A DNA stretch of 64,000 nt from Maribellus sediminis (GTDB lineage: Bacteria; Bacteroidota; Bacteroidia; Bacteroidales; Prolixibacteraceae): contig NZ_WXUB01000001.1 of NCBI RefSeq assembly GCF_011799805.1, forward strand, positions 1,116,001-1,180,000. Direction: 5' to 3'. Below the pieces are notes generated by a model. The model was not told where the DNA came from. It did not search any database and saw only the letters and a program-made list of their open reading frames with translations. Each line of letters starts with the position of its first letter. The first letter of the stretch is position 1. Both the position numbers and the translations under genes were made by a program. Of this stretch, positions 25,032-32,884 are shown in pieces.

Positions 25032-25631
25032 TTAGTAGGAATGTTTTCCTGTGGTCCAGCCTTTTTTGTTCAGGTATTTTTCTCCCGATTCAATAGCGCC
25101 GCTTTCCATTTCTGTACCCATCGAATCGTTCCAGCGGTTGAGGTAGCCAAACAAAGCCACTACTCCGGTAATTTCCACTATTTCACCTTCATCCCAATAT
25201 TTTCGAAGGTTTTCGGCAATGGCATCGTCCACTGAGTTTGGAATAATTGAAGCTGCAAATGCGAAATCGAGCGCTGCGCGTTCGGCTTCTGAAAATGCCG
25301 GATGTGTCTTATAATCCCAAATGCTATCAAGTTTTTCCTGTTCGGCACCGTAACGTTCGGCGGCGCGAATTGCATGAGCCTGGCAATAACGGCAACCTGC
25401 TGCATTGCTGCTGATGTAGGCGATCATCCGTTTCAAAGCACTTGTTACCCGCCCGTGATTGGCCATTACCGCTTTATTCATTTCAATAAAGGCATAAGCA
25501 ATGTGTGGCCGGTGGTGCATCGTACGCACACTATTCGGGCAAAAGCCCAGCGTTTCATTGTAAAACTCAATCAATTTTTGAAGCTCAGGATCAGTATCTC
25601 CTGATTTTGGAATAACAAGCGGTTGTTTCAT
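25032..25631 (-). CDS. Carboxymuconolactone decarboxylase / AhpD-like peroxidase-related protein
   Basis: 199 residues. The AhpD-type active-site segment CRYCQAHAIRAAERYG supplies two redox cysteines (CxxC) and a following His, as in peroxidase-related members of the CMD family. Upstream HRPHIAYAFIEMNKAVMANHGRV and downstream FAFAASIIPNSVDD fit the all-helical fold. It is likely a thiol-dependent hydroperoxide reductase or a carboxymuconolactone-decarboxylase-like protein. The name alone does not imply aromatic degradation, and no other protocatechuate-branch genes lie here. It is followed by the AI-2E family membrane protein in the same direction upstream, with 26 nt between them. Confidence 0.85.
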   Translation of the reverse strand: MKQPLVIPKSGDTDPELQKLIEFYNETLGFCPNSVRTMHHRPHIAYAFIEMNKAVMANHGRVTSALKRMIAYISSNAAGCRYCQAHAIRAAERYGAEQEKLDSIWDYKTHPAFSEAERAALDFAFAASIIPNSVDDAIAENLRKYWDEGEIVEITGVVALFGYLNRWNDSMGTEMESGAIESGEKYLNKKGWTTGKHSY

Positions 25632-25657
25632 TTATTACTTTTTTGAAATAGGAATGA

Positions 25658-26701
25658 TCAGTCGTTCTGTTCATTATTAATATTTCCCTGCTGACTCAAG
25701 AGGATAGCAAAGGGTCTTGTCCCCGGAAATTCGGACATGATCAGAATCAGAATAACTGTGATGGGTACACTCAGTAACATCCCCGAAATTCCCCAGATAA
25801 CTCCCCAGATTGCGAGTGTAAGGAAAACCACCAGCGGACTGATGTTGAGCGAATTTCCCATAAGGCGTGGTTCTACCACATTTCCGATGATCATCTGAAT
25901 AGAGCCGACTATCGCAAGTACCAAAATGCCGGGTGTAAATTCGCCAAACTGAAGAATCGCAAACATAGCCGGGAATACAGTCGCAATAAGCGAACCAATT
26001 GTCGGAATAAAATTCAATACAAATATGAGGAAAGCCCAGAAAACAGGAGCGTCGATGCCAATAAACAGAAGCGTAAAATAACTCAGAAATCCAGTCATCA
26101 GACTGGTAAGCGTTTTTAGGGCCACATAATTACCAATGCTGTGATCGATTTTGTTAACCACATCGGTAACGTGTTTGTGCTTTTTATCATCGGGGTACAT
26201 GGCACGCAGTTTTTTCTGAAAAGTGGGTTCCTCCAATAACAAAAATACCAGGTAAAGTAACACTGTAAATGCATTTCCGAAAAGCCCGGTAAGTGTTGAC
26301 AATAATGAGCTAAGCAGGCTTCCGAACTTAATGTTCTTGCTAAAGTCGCCAAGCAGGTTCATCACATCGATATTAAAACGTTCGTTAATCGTTTGCGTCA
26401 TTTTATGTACGTTGGCTTCGTATTTGGGCATGGCTTTCGAAAGTTCAGCAATGTTATTCGAAATCATACTGACTGCCAATACCAGGAATCCGAGAAGCAA
26501 AAGGGTAGAAAATAAAGTCAACAACCAGCGTGGTAAACCACTGATAAATTTAACTTTCGATAATACTTTTTTGATTACACGAATGAGAAACCAAAAGAGA
26601 ATGGCCAAAACAAAAGGGAGTATGATCGACTGCGCATAAATGCAAACCACAACGGTAGTAATGACGATCAGAAAAACATAAATTTTTTTGCTGTTTTCCA
26701 T
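25658..26701 (-). CDS. AI-2E family transporter (TerC/YdiK-type permease)
   Basis: 347 residues from the ATG at 26701 (MENSKKIYVFLIVIT). The ATG 17 codons further upstream adds an implausible N-terminus. Eight hydrophobic helices in the AI-2E order are visible: two at the N-terminus, one at about 60-80, a long amphipathic region (about 90-135), then five. FWAFLIFVLNFIPTIGSLIATVFPA, VEPRLMGNSLNISPLVVFLTLAIWGVIWG (in pieces) and GMLLSVPITV identify the family. Some members export autoinducer-2 and others transport ions, and the substrate cannot be told. It lies in the inner membrane. Confidence 0.9.
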   Translation of the reverse strand: MENSKKIYVFLIVITTVVVCIYAQSIILPFVLAILFWFLIRVIKKVLSKVKFISGLPRWLLTLFSTLLLLGFLVLAVSMISNNIAELSKAMPKYEANVHKMTQTINERFNIDVMNLLGDFSKNIKFGSLLSSLLSTLTGLFGNAFTVLLYLVFLLLEEPTFQKKLRAMYPDDKKHKHVTDVVNKIDHSIGNYVALKTLTSLMTGFLSYFTLLFIGIDAPVFWAFLIFVLNFIPTIGSLIATVFPAMFAILQFGEFTPGILVLAIVGSIQMIIGNVVEPRLMGNSLNISPLVVFLTLAIWGVIWGISGMLLSVPITVILILIMSEFPGTRPFAILLSQQGNINNEQND

Positions 26702-26772
26702 AACATTGGGTTTAAAGGCTACAAAATACAAATCATTTGGAGAACTACCCAAAGCATTTCACGAACAATAAA

Positions 26773-28104
26773 TTAACCCAATTTTTCCGATTCAGGCAAT
26801 CCCCATTCTTCTTTCATGGCAATCCCTAAGGTCTCCAATTCATTCAAAACCGGTTCGTAAATTGTTTTTGTATTTGGAATTTGAACTCCCGTATCGCTGA
26901 TTTTTCCTTCGAGGATCATTTTAACCGCTATTGCGGCCGGTAATGCAACTGTCCGGGCAATTGAAGTATCTTCTTTTGTGGCAAAATCAATCAGGTGTGA
27001 TTTTACAACTTCTTTCGATCCATCACTGTTTTGAACCAGAAAAGAGTGCATCATAATCACCATATCACGCGCGCCTTCGGGCAGCATCATTTTTTTCTGC
27101 ATCCGTTCAGTAGTCAGGTCGAAAGTGGAACCTTCGCTCATTTTTACCAGGTCGTCGCTAAACAAACCAAGCCATTCCATGGCAATAATTGCCGGGCTGT
27201 TGATCGATAAGTTCAGTCGCTCAGCAACTTTTTCCTTCATGTTAGCCGGGTATACATCAAGCTGGCGCGCCATGACTTTTTTGTAGGTTTTACCTTCAAA
27301 GCTTTTGCGGTCGTAACTCAACATGCCAATTGCTTTAAGGGCGTCCATAATTTCGCACCAGTTTTTGTAACGGAAAGTTCCACGGTACATGGTATCAATC
27401 TCCTTTAGATTGTAGAGATCGATGTACATCAGCGAATCGCGATTCGGGTAAACTTCCATTTGCCCAACTTCCGGGAAATTGATTTGCAGCGGACGCTTAA
27501 AAAGGTCTTCTGTTGGAATTTCAACGATTTCGCCATTCTTTAAGTACCGGGCACTGTTGTTTCCGGCCATGATAACACCACGAGGCGACCACGAGAATTT
27601 ATAGCGGAACGGGTTATTCGCTTCTTCAGGAGCAGCCAGTGCACCGCATAACGAATAGAATTCTTTTACTTTTCCACCCTGATCGTGCACTTTGTCGATG
27701 ATGCGCATGGCTGTCATGTGATCGAAGCCAGGATCAACCCCGATTTCGTTCAGAATAATGATGCCTGCTTTTTTAGCCGCCGAATCGAGCGCCTTCATTT
27801 TTTCGGACACATACGAAGTGGTAAGCATGTTTTTGCCATGCTTAATACACAGTTTCGCAACTGCAACGTGGTAGATATAGGGCAATAAGCTAACAACCAG
27901 ATTATTATCCCTGACCAAGTCTTCCAGCTTCTTCATGTCTTCCATGGTCCACGACACCGCTTTACCGTTGGCTTTGTTTTGCAGTAGCTTTTCTGCTTTT
28001 TCAATGGTGCGGCTGGCAACGGTAAGTTCTATATTGTGGTTGAGTAAGTATTCTGTAATGGGTTTGGTAACCATCCCGGCGCCAAGTAAAAGTACCTTTT
28101 TCAT
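26773..28104 (-). CDS. Saccharopine dehydrogenase, Lys9/SDH type (copy A)
   Basis: 443 residues. It closely follows fungal saccharopine reductase (glutamate-forming): LLGAGMVTKPITEYLL, LVVSLLPYIYHVAVAKL, LTTSYVSEKMKALDSAAKKAGI, NEIGVDPGFDHMTAM, CGALAAPEEANNPFRYKFSWSPRGVIMAG and a C-terminal Sacchrp_dh_C domain. The end of beta-2 reads VASRTIEKAE; Ser-Arg in place of an acidic residue suggests NADP(H). In the lysine direction it would split saccharopine to glutamate and 2-aminoadipate semialdehyde. It is divergent from the aminomutase operon and has a diverged paralogue at 35888-37240, so the two flank the cluster. Role in lysine catabolism is inferred from context. Confidence 0.9.
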   Translation of the reverse strand: MKKVLLLGAGMVTKPITEYLLNHNIELTVASRTIEKAEKLLQNKANGKAVSWTMEDMKKLEDLVRDNNLVVSLLPYIYHVAVAKLCIKHGKNMLTTSYVSEKMKALDSAAKKAGIIILNEIGVDPGFDHMTAMRIIDKVHDQGGKVKEFYSLCGALAAPEEANNPFRYKFSWSPRGVIMAGNNSARYLKNGEIVEIPTEDLFKRPLQINFPEVGQMEVYPNRDSLMYIDLYNLKEIDTMYRGTFRYKNWCEIMDALKAIGMLSYDRKSFEGKTYKKVMARQLDVYPANMKEKVAERLNLSINSPAIIAMEWLGLFSDDLVKMSEGSTFDLTTERMQKKMMLPEGARDMVIMMHSFLVQNSDGSKEVVKSHLIDFATKEDTSIARTVALPAAIAVKMILEGKISDTGVQIPNTKTIYEPVLNELETLGIAMKEEWGLPESEKLG

Positions 28105-28240
28105 TTTCTAAATTACCTTAAAAACTTCCTGAATCTTAACGTGTTAAAAACGTGGAAGTCAATTTTCTGTTTTCTTTTAAATGCTATGTAAAGGTGGTGA
28201 AATTTTATCAGCTTGTGCTTCAGATGTTGTAAAAAATATC

Positions 28241-28494
28241 TTAAATAAAATATCTCTTATAAAGTTTGCTTAACTTAAGGCCATGATTCAATCGTATCAA
28301 TGTCCGATTTTCTTCTACGTTGGGATGCCCGAGTGTCTCGATGAGGATACGGTTTCTCATTAGCTGCCTGCGCAGCTTCTCCATTAGAACGATTTTCCCG
28401 CATCAGGATGTGAATTCAGGTGCCTTCTAATTGCATTTTTATAAACCTTTTCAGGCTGACCTGAATCACTAACGACGGGAGTCGATTCCGATTT
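28241..28494 (-). other. Unrecognised open frame, possible small or truncated gene
   Basis: On the minus strand an open frame of about 84 codons runs from just below a stop at 28495-28497 to a TAA at 28241. Its composition looks coding: a basic, helix-rich sequence with LRRQLMRNRILIETLGHPN and HGLKLSKLYKRYFI near the end. The only ATG lies at 28384, which would give 47 residues. It occupies the 448-nt divergent gap between the two lysine-related operons, and the rest of the gap is described at 28450-28528. It may be a decayed gene, a small protein with an unusual start, or chance. I do not recognise it. Confidence 0.25.
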
Positions 28495-28528
28495 TTATGT
28501 GATGTTGTACAACGCTGCTTGTGCGTTG
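28450..28528. promoter_or_regulatory. Cluster of dyad repeats upstream of the aminomutase operon
   Basis: Three perfect inverted repeats lie 25-103 nt before the operon start: TTCAGG-N4-CCTGAA (28450-28465), GTTGTACAAC (28504-28513) and CAACGC-N7-GCGTTG (28510-28528). They resemble operators for a dimeric regulator, but no regulator gene is near. No clear -7/-33 pair was found, so the promoter itself is unassigned. Confidence 0.35.
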
Positions 28529-28552
28529 ATCGTAAAACAAAAAAAACAGGTC

Positions 28553-30139
28553 ATGAATTCTCACGAGTATATCAAAAACCTTGAAATGTCTGATGTTCTT
28601 CGTATGCTTGAACGCTATCAGCTAAATTTTGAAACCATCCAAACCATTCAACAGGAAAATCTTCTGCCTCCCGGACTTATAAAGCGTTTGCACAATGCTT
28701 ATCCGCAACATTCCGGATTTTTCTACGACGATAAAATTATTTTTAATGAAAAGTCGCGTTACTCAGGCTTAAAGGGGTTTCGCGAAATTGTTCAAAAACT
28801 GAAAGACCACGGAATTTTGATTGATCGGATGAACGATCGCGAATTTTTTATTGAAGTGTACCGATTTATGGTCACCGGATTTGTGTTGAATACCATCGAC
28901 TGGAAAAATTTAGAGCACGATTCAAATTACCAGCTGGTATTTCCGCAACCCGGAATGATGCCGGCCAAGGCTGTGAAAAAGTATGCCGAAGCCAAAACTG
29001 ATGAGGAAAGGCAAAAAGTGGTGGATGAATATATGCTTAAAACCAATCCGCACGACGGCAAACAAAAACTGAATAAACCCTGGTACATTAACGACGAAGG
29101 TCAGCTGGAAATTCTGGAAGGGAGCCAGCACAAATACCCGCCGATTAAACTGATCCTCGACCAAACCACGCAAACCTGCTTTTCTTTCTGCACCTACTGT
29201 TTCAGGCACGCACAAGTGCGTGGTGATGAGGATATGTTTGTTCAGCGCGAAGTTTCGCAGGTGCACGAGTACCTTAAACGACACAAGGAAGTGAGCGATA
29301 TTCTCATTACCGGCGGCGACGGTGCGTTTATCCCTTACGAGCGCCTGTTGGAATATGTCGATCCGCTGATCGAAGATCCGGAACTGATGCACATCAGGAC
29401 TGTTCGAATAGGATCGCGGGCTATTAATTTTCAGCCCGAACTGATCTTGAGCGACCAATTCAAGGCGAATCTCGAATTGCTTAAAAAACTGATCGATCAT
29501 GGCATTCAGGCCATTTGGGTGGCTCATATTTCTACTCCTCACGAAATCCTGAATCCGGCTTCTGTGGCCGCAATCCGAAGGTTGAAGAAATACGGGATCA
29601 CTGTAAAAAGCCAAAGCCCGATCATGAATCACATCAGCCTGTTTTACGATGAAAACGGGAAGGTTGACATCGATCGTTCGGCTCAAAACTGGATCGATCT
29701 TGGAAATGTGTTGGGGATGCTGGGTATCGGATTTCATTCGATGTACTGTGCACGGCCAACCGGCGAACACCATTATTTTACAGCTCCTTTGGCTGATATC
29801 TCAAAGATCTTCAACAAAGTATACCGAACTCTCTCTTCTGTGAATCGCCCCTCGCGTTACATCACAATGACCTCCTCGGCCGGGAAAACCTCCTTGTTGG
29901 GAACTACCGAAATAAAAGGCGAGAAAGTGTTTGTACTCAAGTTTAACGAGGCACGAAACATGGAATGGATGGACACCACTTTCTTTGCTAAATACGATGA
30001 AACTGAGAACACCATTGAAAAACTGATCCCTTTCGATGGCGATAATTATTTCTACGAAGAAGAGCTGGAGGCAATAGAATCCAGGCTTTCCGAGGCACTT
30101 GAAAAAGAAATGAAAATAGCCGAAAATCATGATCAATAA
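28553..30139 (+). CDS. KamA-like radical SAM aminomutase, probable 2-aminoadipate 2,3-aminomutase
   Basis: 528 residues from the ATG at 28553; the 18 residues before it look non-coding. The radical SAM motif is Cys209-x3-Cys213-x2-Cys216 (TCFSFCTYCF), and the PLP lysine is expected at Lys445 (SSAGKTS). KamA of Clostridium has about 416 residues, so there is an extra N-terminal region of roughly 110. In lysine 2,3-aminomutase two Asp residues bind the lysine side-chain amine. In my hand alignment these become Arg401 (MYCARPTG) and Met439 (YITMTSSA), with spacing 38 against 37. An Arg there suits a substrate with a distal carboxylate such as 2-aminoadipate. First gene of an operon; overlaps the next by 11 nt. 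Substrate is inferred. Confidence 0.85.
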   Translation: MNSHEYIKNLEMSDVLRMLERYQLNFETIQTIQQENLLPPGLIKRLHNAYPQHSGFFYDDKIIFNEKSRYSGLKGFREIVQKLKDHGILIDRMNDREFFIEVYRFMVTGFVLNTIDWKNLEHDSNYQLVFPQPGMMPAKAVKKYAEAKTDEERQKVVDEYMLKTNPHDGKQKLNKPWYINDEGQLEILEGSQHKYPPIKLILDQTTQTCFSFCTYCFRHAQVRGDEDMFVQREVSQVHEYLKRHKEVSDILITGGDGAFIPYERLLEYVDPLIEDPELMHIRTVRIGSRAINFQPELILSDQFKANLELLKKLIDHGIQAIWVAHISTPHEILNPASVAAIRRLKKYGITVKSQSPIMNHISLFYDENGKVDIDRSAQNWIDLGNVLGMLGIGFHSMYCARPTGEHHYFTAPLADISKIFNKVYRTLSSVNRPSRYITMTSSAGKTSLLGTTEIKGEKVFVLKFNEARNMEWMDTTFFAKYDETENTIEKLIPFDGDNYFYEEELEAIESRLSEALEKEMKIAENHDQ

Positions 30140-30845
30140 AATTGTATCAACAGTAAATGAAGCTGTGGCTGATGTATTTGATGGCGCCACAGTTCTGATC
30201 AGCGGATTTGGTGAAGCCGGAAGTCCGGTGGAACTCATCCATGCTTTGGTTGATCAGGGAGCAAAAAACCTAACCGTGGTGAGTAATAATGCAGGTAGTG
30301 GACATGTTGGGCTGGCGGCGCTCATCGAAAACCGGCAGGTTCGCAAGATCATCTGTTCCTTTCCGCGTACTTCTATTTCCGTGGTTTTTCCTGAGTTATA
30401 CCGAAAAGGCGAAATAGAACTGGAGTTGGTTCCGCAAGGGACTTTGGCCGAGCGAATTCGTGCCGGAGGTGCAGGAATCCCGGCATTTTTTACTCCGGCA
30501 TCTGTAAATACTCCTTTGGCTGAAGGTAAGGAAGTAAGGACATTCGGTAAGCGTGATTTTGTGTTGGAATATGCTATTAAAGCTGATTTTGCCCTGGTAA
30601 AATGCAGTAAAGCCGATAAATACGGGAACCTGGTTTACAACAAAACAGCGCGGAATTTTGGCCCGGTAATGTGCACTGCAGCCAAAACTACCATTGTTCA
30701 GGCTAAACAAATCGTGGAAGTTGGCCAGCTTGATCCTGAATGTGTGATTACGCCGGGGAATTTTGTCCATCGTGTGGTGGAAGTTGCCAATCCTGCCGAC
30801 GAATCAAAATTGGTTGCCGAAGAAAGGAGGTATCCGTGGAACTAA
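30129..30845 (+). CDS. 3-oxoadipate CoA-transferase subunit A (PcaI-like)
   Basis: 238 residues. The subunit is very close to Pseudomonas PcaI as I remember it: SNNAGSGHVGLAAL, VRKIICSFPRTS, VFPELYRKGEIELELVPQG, LAERIRAGGAGIPAFFTP, ADFALVKCSKADKYGNLVYNKTARNFGP, GQLDPECVITPGNFVHRVV. It transfers CoA from succinyl-CoA to 3-oxoadipate together with the beta subunit that follows. The start overlaps the aminomutase stop by 11 nt, which argues for translational coupling. No dioxygenase, cycloisomerase or other ring-cleavage gene is nearby, so 3-oxoadipate must come from elsewhere, and here from the lysine side (inferred). Confidence 0.9.
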   Translation: MINKIVSTVNEAVADVFDGATVLISGFGEAGSPVELIHALVDQGAKNLTVVSNNAGSGHVGLAALIENRQVRKIICSFPRTSISVVFPELYRKGEIELELVPQGTLAERIRAGGAGIPAFFTPASVNTPLAEGKEVRTFGKRDFVLEYAIKADFALVKCSKADKYGNLVYNKTARNFGPVMCTAAKTTIVQAKQIVEVGQLDPECVITPGNFVHRVVEVANPADESKLVAEERRYPWN

Positions 30846-31495
30846 GCAAAGGCTGGAACCTGGCACAAATGGCTCAAAATGTTGCCAATGATATTCCTGA
30901 TGGTGCTTATGTAAATCTTGGAATCGGTATGCCCGAGTTGGTAGCCGGTTTTATCCCCGAAGGTCGCGAGGTGATCTATCATACTGAAAATGGTTTGCTT
31001 GGAATGGGAGAAGTTGCCGAAGTCGGTTACGAAGATCCTGAGCTGGTAAATGCAGGTAAAAAATACGTGACTGCCATTCCGGGTGCTGCCTATTTTCACC
31101 ATGCCGACAGCTTTGCAATGATCCGTGGCGGCCACATCGATATTTGTGTTTTGGGAGCCTACCAGATTTCGGAAGAAGGTGATCTGGCCAACTGGTCAAC
31201 GGGCGATGAAGATGCAATTCCCGCTGTTGGAGGAGCGATGGATCTGGTGGCCGGTGTAGAGAACATTTTTGTGATTACAAAACATTGCACTAAAAGTGGT
31301 GAATCAAAAATTGTTAAACACTGCACATATCCCTTGACCGGCAAAAATGTGGTCAGCAGAATTTATACTGATCTTGCCATTATCGATGTAGTAGATAAAA
31401 AACTGGAAGTCCGGGAGCTTGCTCCGGGTATCAGTTTCGAAGAACTTCAGGAGCTTACCGCGGCAGAACTTTACATGTCAAACTATTCAATCTGA
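30836..31495 (+). CDS. 3-oxoadipate CoA-transferase subunit B (PcaJ-like), GTG start
   Basis: 219 residues from the GTG at 30836, close to the family length of about 213. The start is fixed by a perfect Shine-Dalgarno AAAGGAGG at 30823-30830, 5 nt before it, which is rare in this window, and by alignment to PcaJ, which begins at the same point; an earlier ATG at 30740 gives a nonsense Cys-rich extension. Features: GAYVNLGIGMPELV, the catalytic Glu51 in HTENGLLGMG, HHADSFAMIRGGHIDICVLGA, DLANWSTGDEDAIPAVGGAMDLVAG. It overlaps subunit A by 10 nt. The active-site Glu forms the glutamyl-CoA intermediate. It is cytoplasmic. Confidence 0.9.
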   Translation: MELSKGWNLAQMAQNVANDIPDGAYVNLGIGMPELVAGFIPEGREVIYHTENGLLGMGEVAEVGYEDPELVNAGKKYVTAIPGAAYFHHADSFAMIRGGHIDICVLGAYQISEEGDLANWSTGDEDAIPAVGGAMDLVAGVENIFVITKHCTKSGESKIVKHCTYPLTGKNVVSRIYTDLAIIDVVDKKLEVRELAPGISFEELQELTAAELYMSNYSI

Positions 31496-31500
31496 ACGCC

Positions 31501-32829
31501 ATGACCAAGACCAGTAACAGCGAAAAATTATACAAAAAGGCCGAAAAAGTGCTTGCTGGCGGAGTGAGTCGGAATACTGTATTCCGACAACCTTATCCGA
31601 ATTATGCCAACACGGCCTCGGGGTGTTACATCAGCGATATTGAAGGAATTACGCGAATTGATTTTGCCAATAATATGGCGGCGTTGATTCACGGGCATTC
31701 ATTTCCTCCGATTGTTGAGGCGGTGATCGAACAATTAAGAAAAGGAACCGCTTTTACGCTGGCATCAGAAATTGAAGTGGCCTTTGCACAGCACCTGATC
31801 AAACGAGTAAAAAGTTTCGAACGAATTCGATTCGTAAACTCGGGAACCGAGGCGGTAATGGCGATGATAAAAGCTTCTCGAGCCTTTACAGGCCGGCCAA
31901 AAATTGCCAAAGCCGAGGGTGCCTATCACGGAACTTACGATTTTGCGGAAGTCAGTCAAACAGCAAATCCATCCAACTGGGGTCGGATTGATCGGCCGGC
32001 CAGTGTTCCGCTGGCTCACGGCACACCTCCAAATGTGCGGAAAGATGTGATCATTTATCCTTATAACGACATCGAGAGAACCTTGAATATTCTCGATCGC
32101 TATGCCGATGAGATCGCCTGTGTGATCATTGATCCGGTTCCGCACCGCGTTGGTTTAATGCCGGGGACTGATGAATTTATTGAAGCCATTTACAACTGGA
32201 CGCGAAAAAATGACGCGCTCATGGTTTTTGATGAAGTAATTACGTTCAGGGTGAATTATGGCGGAACCCAGGAAAACTACAAAGTTCAACCTGATCTGAC
32301 ATCGCTGGGTAAAATTATCGGCGGCGGTTTTCCGGTTGGTGCTGTAGCAGGTCGTGCCGACGTAATGAAGGTGTTCGATCCGCACGAGAAAAACCTGTTG
32401 TTGCCACACTCAGGAACATTTTCAGCCAATCCGATTACCATGACTGCCGGTTTCAAGGCCATGGAATATTTCGATCGGAAGGCTGTTAAAGAATTAAACG
32501 CCCTGACCCAAAAAGCCATTCATCAAATTCAGGAAGCGATCAAGCTGGAAGATGTACCGGTTTCGATAACTGGTGCAGGTTCCATGTTCAGGATGCATTT
32601 ACGCGCAACTCCGCCTGCCACTTACCGCGAGGCCTGGCAGAATCCCGAAGAAAGTGCTGTGATTAAAGAGCTCCTGGAATACATGTACACAAAAGAAAAT
32701 ATTCTGATGATCAACACTTTTTCGTGCATGCTTTCAACTGTAATGACTCAGAATGAAATCGATAAGCTCACGGAAGGTTTGCAACGCGCCTTCCGGGCGT
32801 TAAAACCAAAAATTGGTAAGTTGAAATAA
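31501..32829 (+). CDS. Class III (GSAM-type) aminotransferase, probable 3-aminoadipate transaminase
   Basis: 442 residues, fold-type I PLP enzyme. The lysine expected to hold PLP is Lys271 (SLGKIIGGGFPVGA) with Asp244 in FDEVITFR. The N-terminal VLAGGVSRNTVFR, IDFANNMAALIHGHSFPPIVEAV, RFVNSGTEAVMAMIKASRAFTGRPKIAKAEGAYHG resemble glutamate-1-semialdehyde aminomutase and especially the beta-amino-acid aminotransferases of that clade (beta-phenylalanine aminotransferases of Mesorhizobium and Variovorax), as far as I recall them. The operon position, between the aminomutase/CoA-transferase and the thiolase, suits conversion of 3-aminoadipate to 3-oxoadipate. hemL itself is unlikely, since this is not beside haem genes and the family match is to the beta-amino-acid branch. 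Confidence 0.85.
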   Translation: MTKTSNSEKLYKKAEKVLAGGVSRNTVFRQPYPNYANTASGCYISDIEGITRIDFANNMAALIHGHSFPPIVEAVIEQLRKGTAFTLASEIEVAFAQHLIKRVKSFERIRFVNSGTEAVMAMIKASRAFTGRPKIAKAEGAYHGTYDFAEVSQTANPSNWGRIDRPASVPLAHGTPPNVRKDVIIYPYNDIERTLNILDRYADEIACVIIDPVPHRVGLMPGTDEFIEAIYNWTRKNDALMVFDEVITFRVNYGGTQENYKVQPDLTSLGKIIGGGFPVGAVAGRADVMKVFDPHEKNLLLPHSGTFSANPITMTAGFKAMEYFDRKAVKELNALTQKAIHQIQEAIKLEDVPVSITGAGSMFRMHLRATPPATYREAWQNPEESAVIKELLEYMYTKENILMINTFSCMLSTVMTQNEIDKLTEGLQRAFRALKPKIGKLK

Positions 32830-32884
32830 GTAAAATGATTAATCAAGCTCGAAGCTAATCGCTCGAAGCTCAAAGCTATAAGAG

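Noticed and set aside
28105-28552. Lysine riboswitch before the lysine cluster
   Set aside because: No L-box-like core or terminator alternative was recognised; only short dyads are seen.
28922-29773. 283-residue minus-strand ORF inside the aminomutase gene
   Set aside because: Shadow of the aminomutase coding frame, no family pattern, starts and ends inside it.
28553-30139. Canonical lysine 2,3-aminomutase (beta-lysine or Stickland-type lysine fermentation)
   Set aside because: The lysine-binding Asp residues appear replaced, and no KamDE, Kdd, Kce, Kal or AblB gene is nearby.
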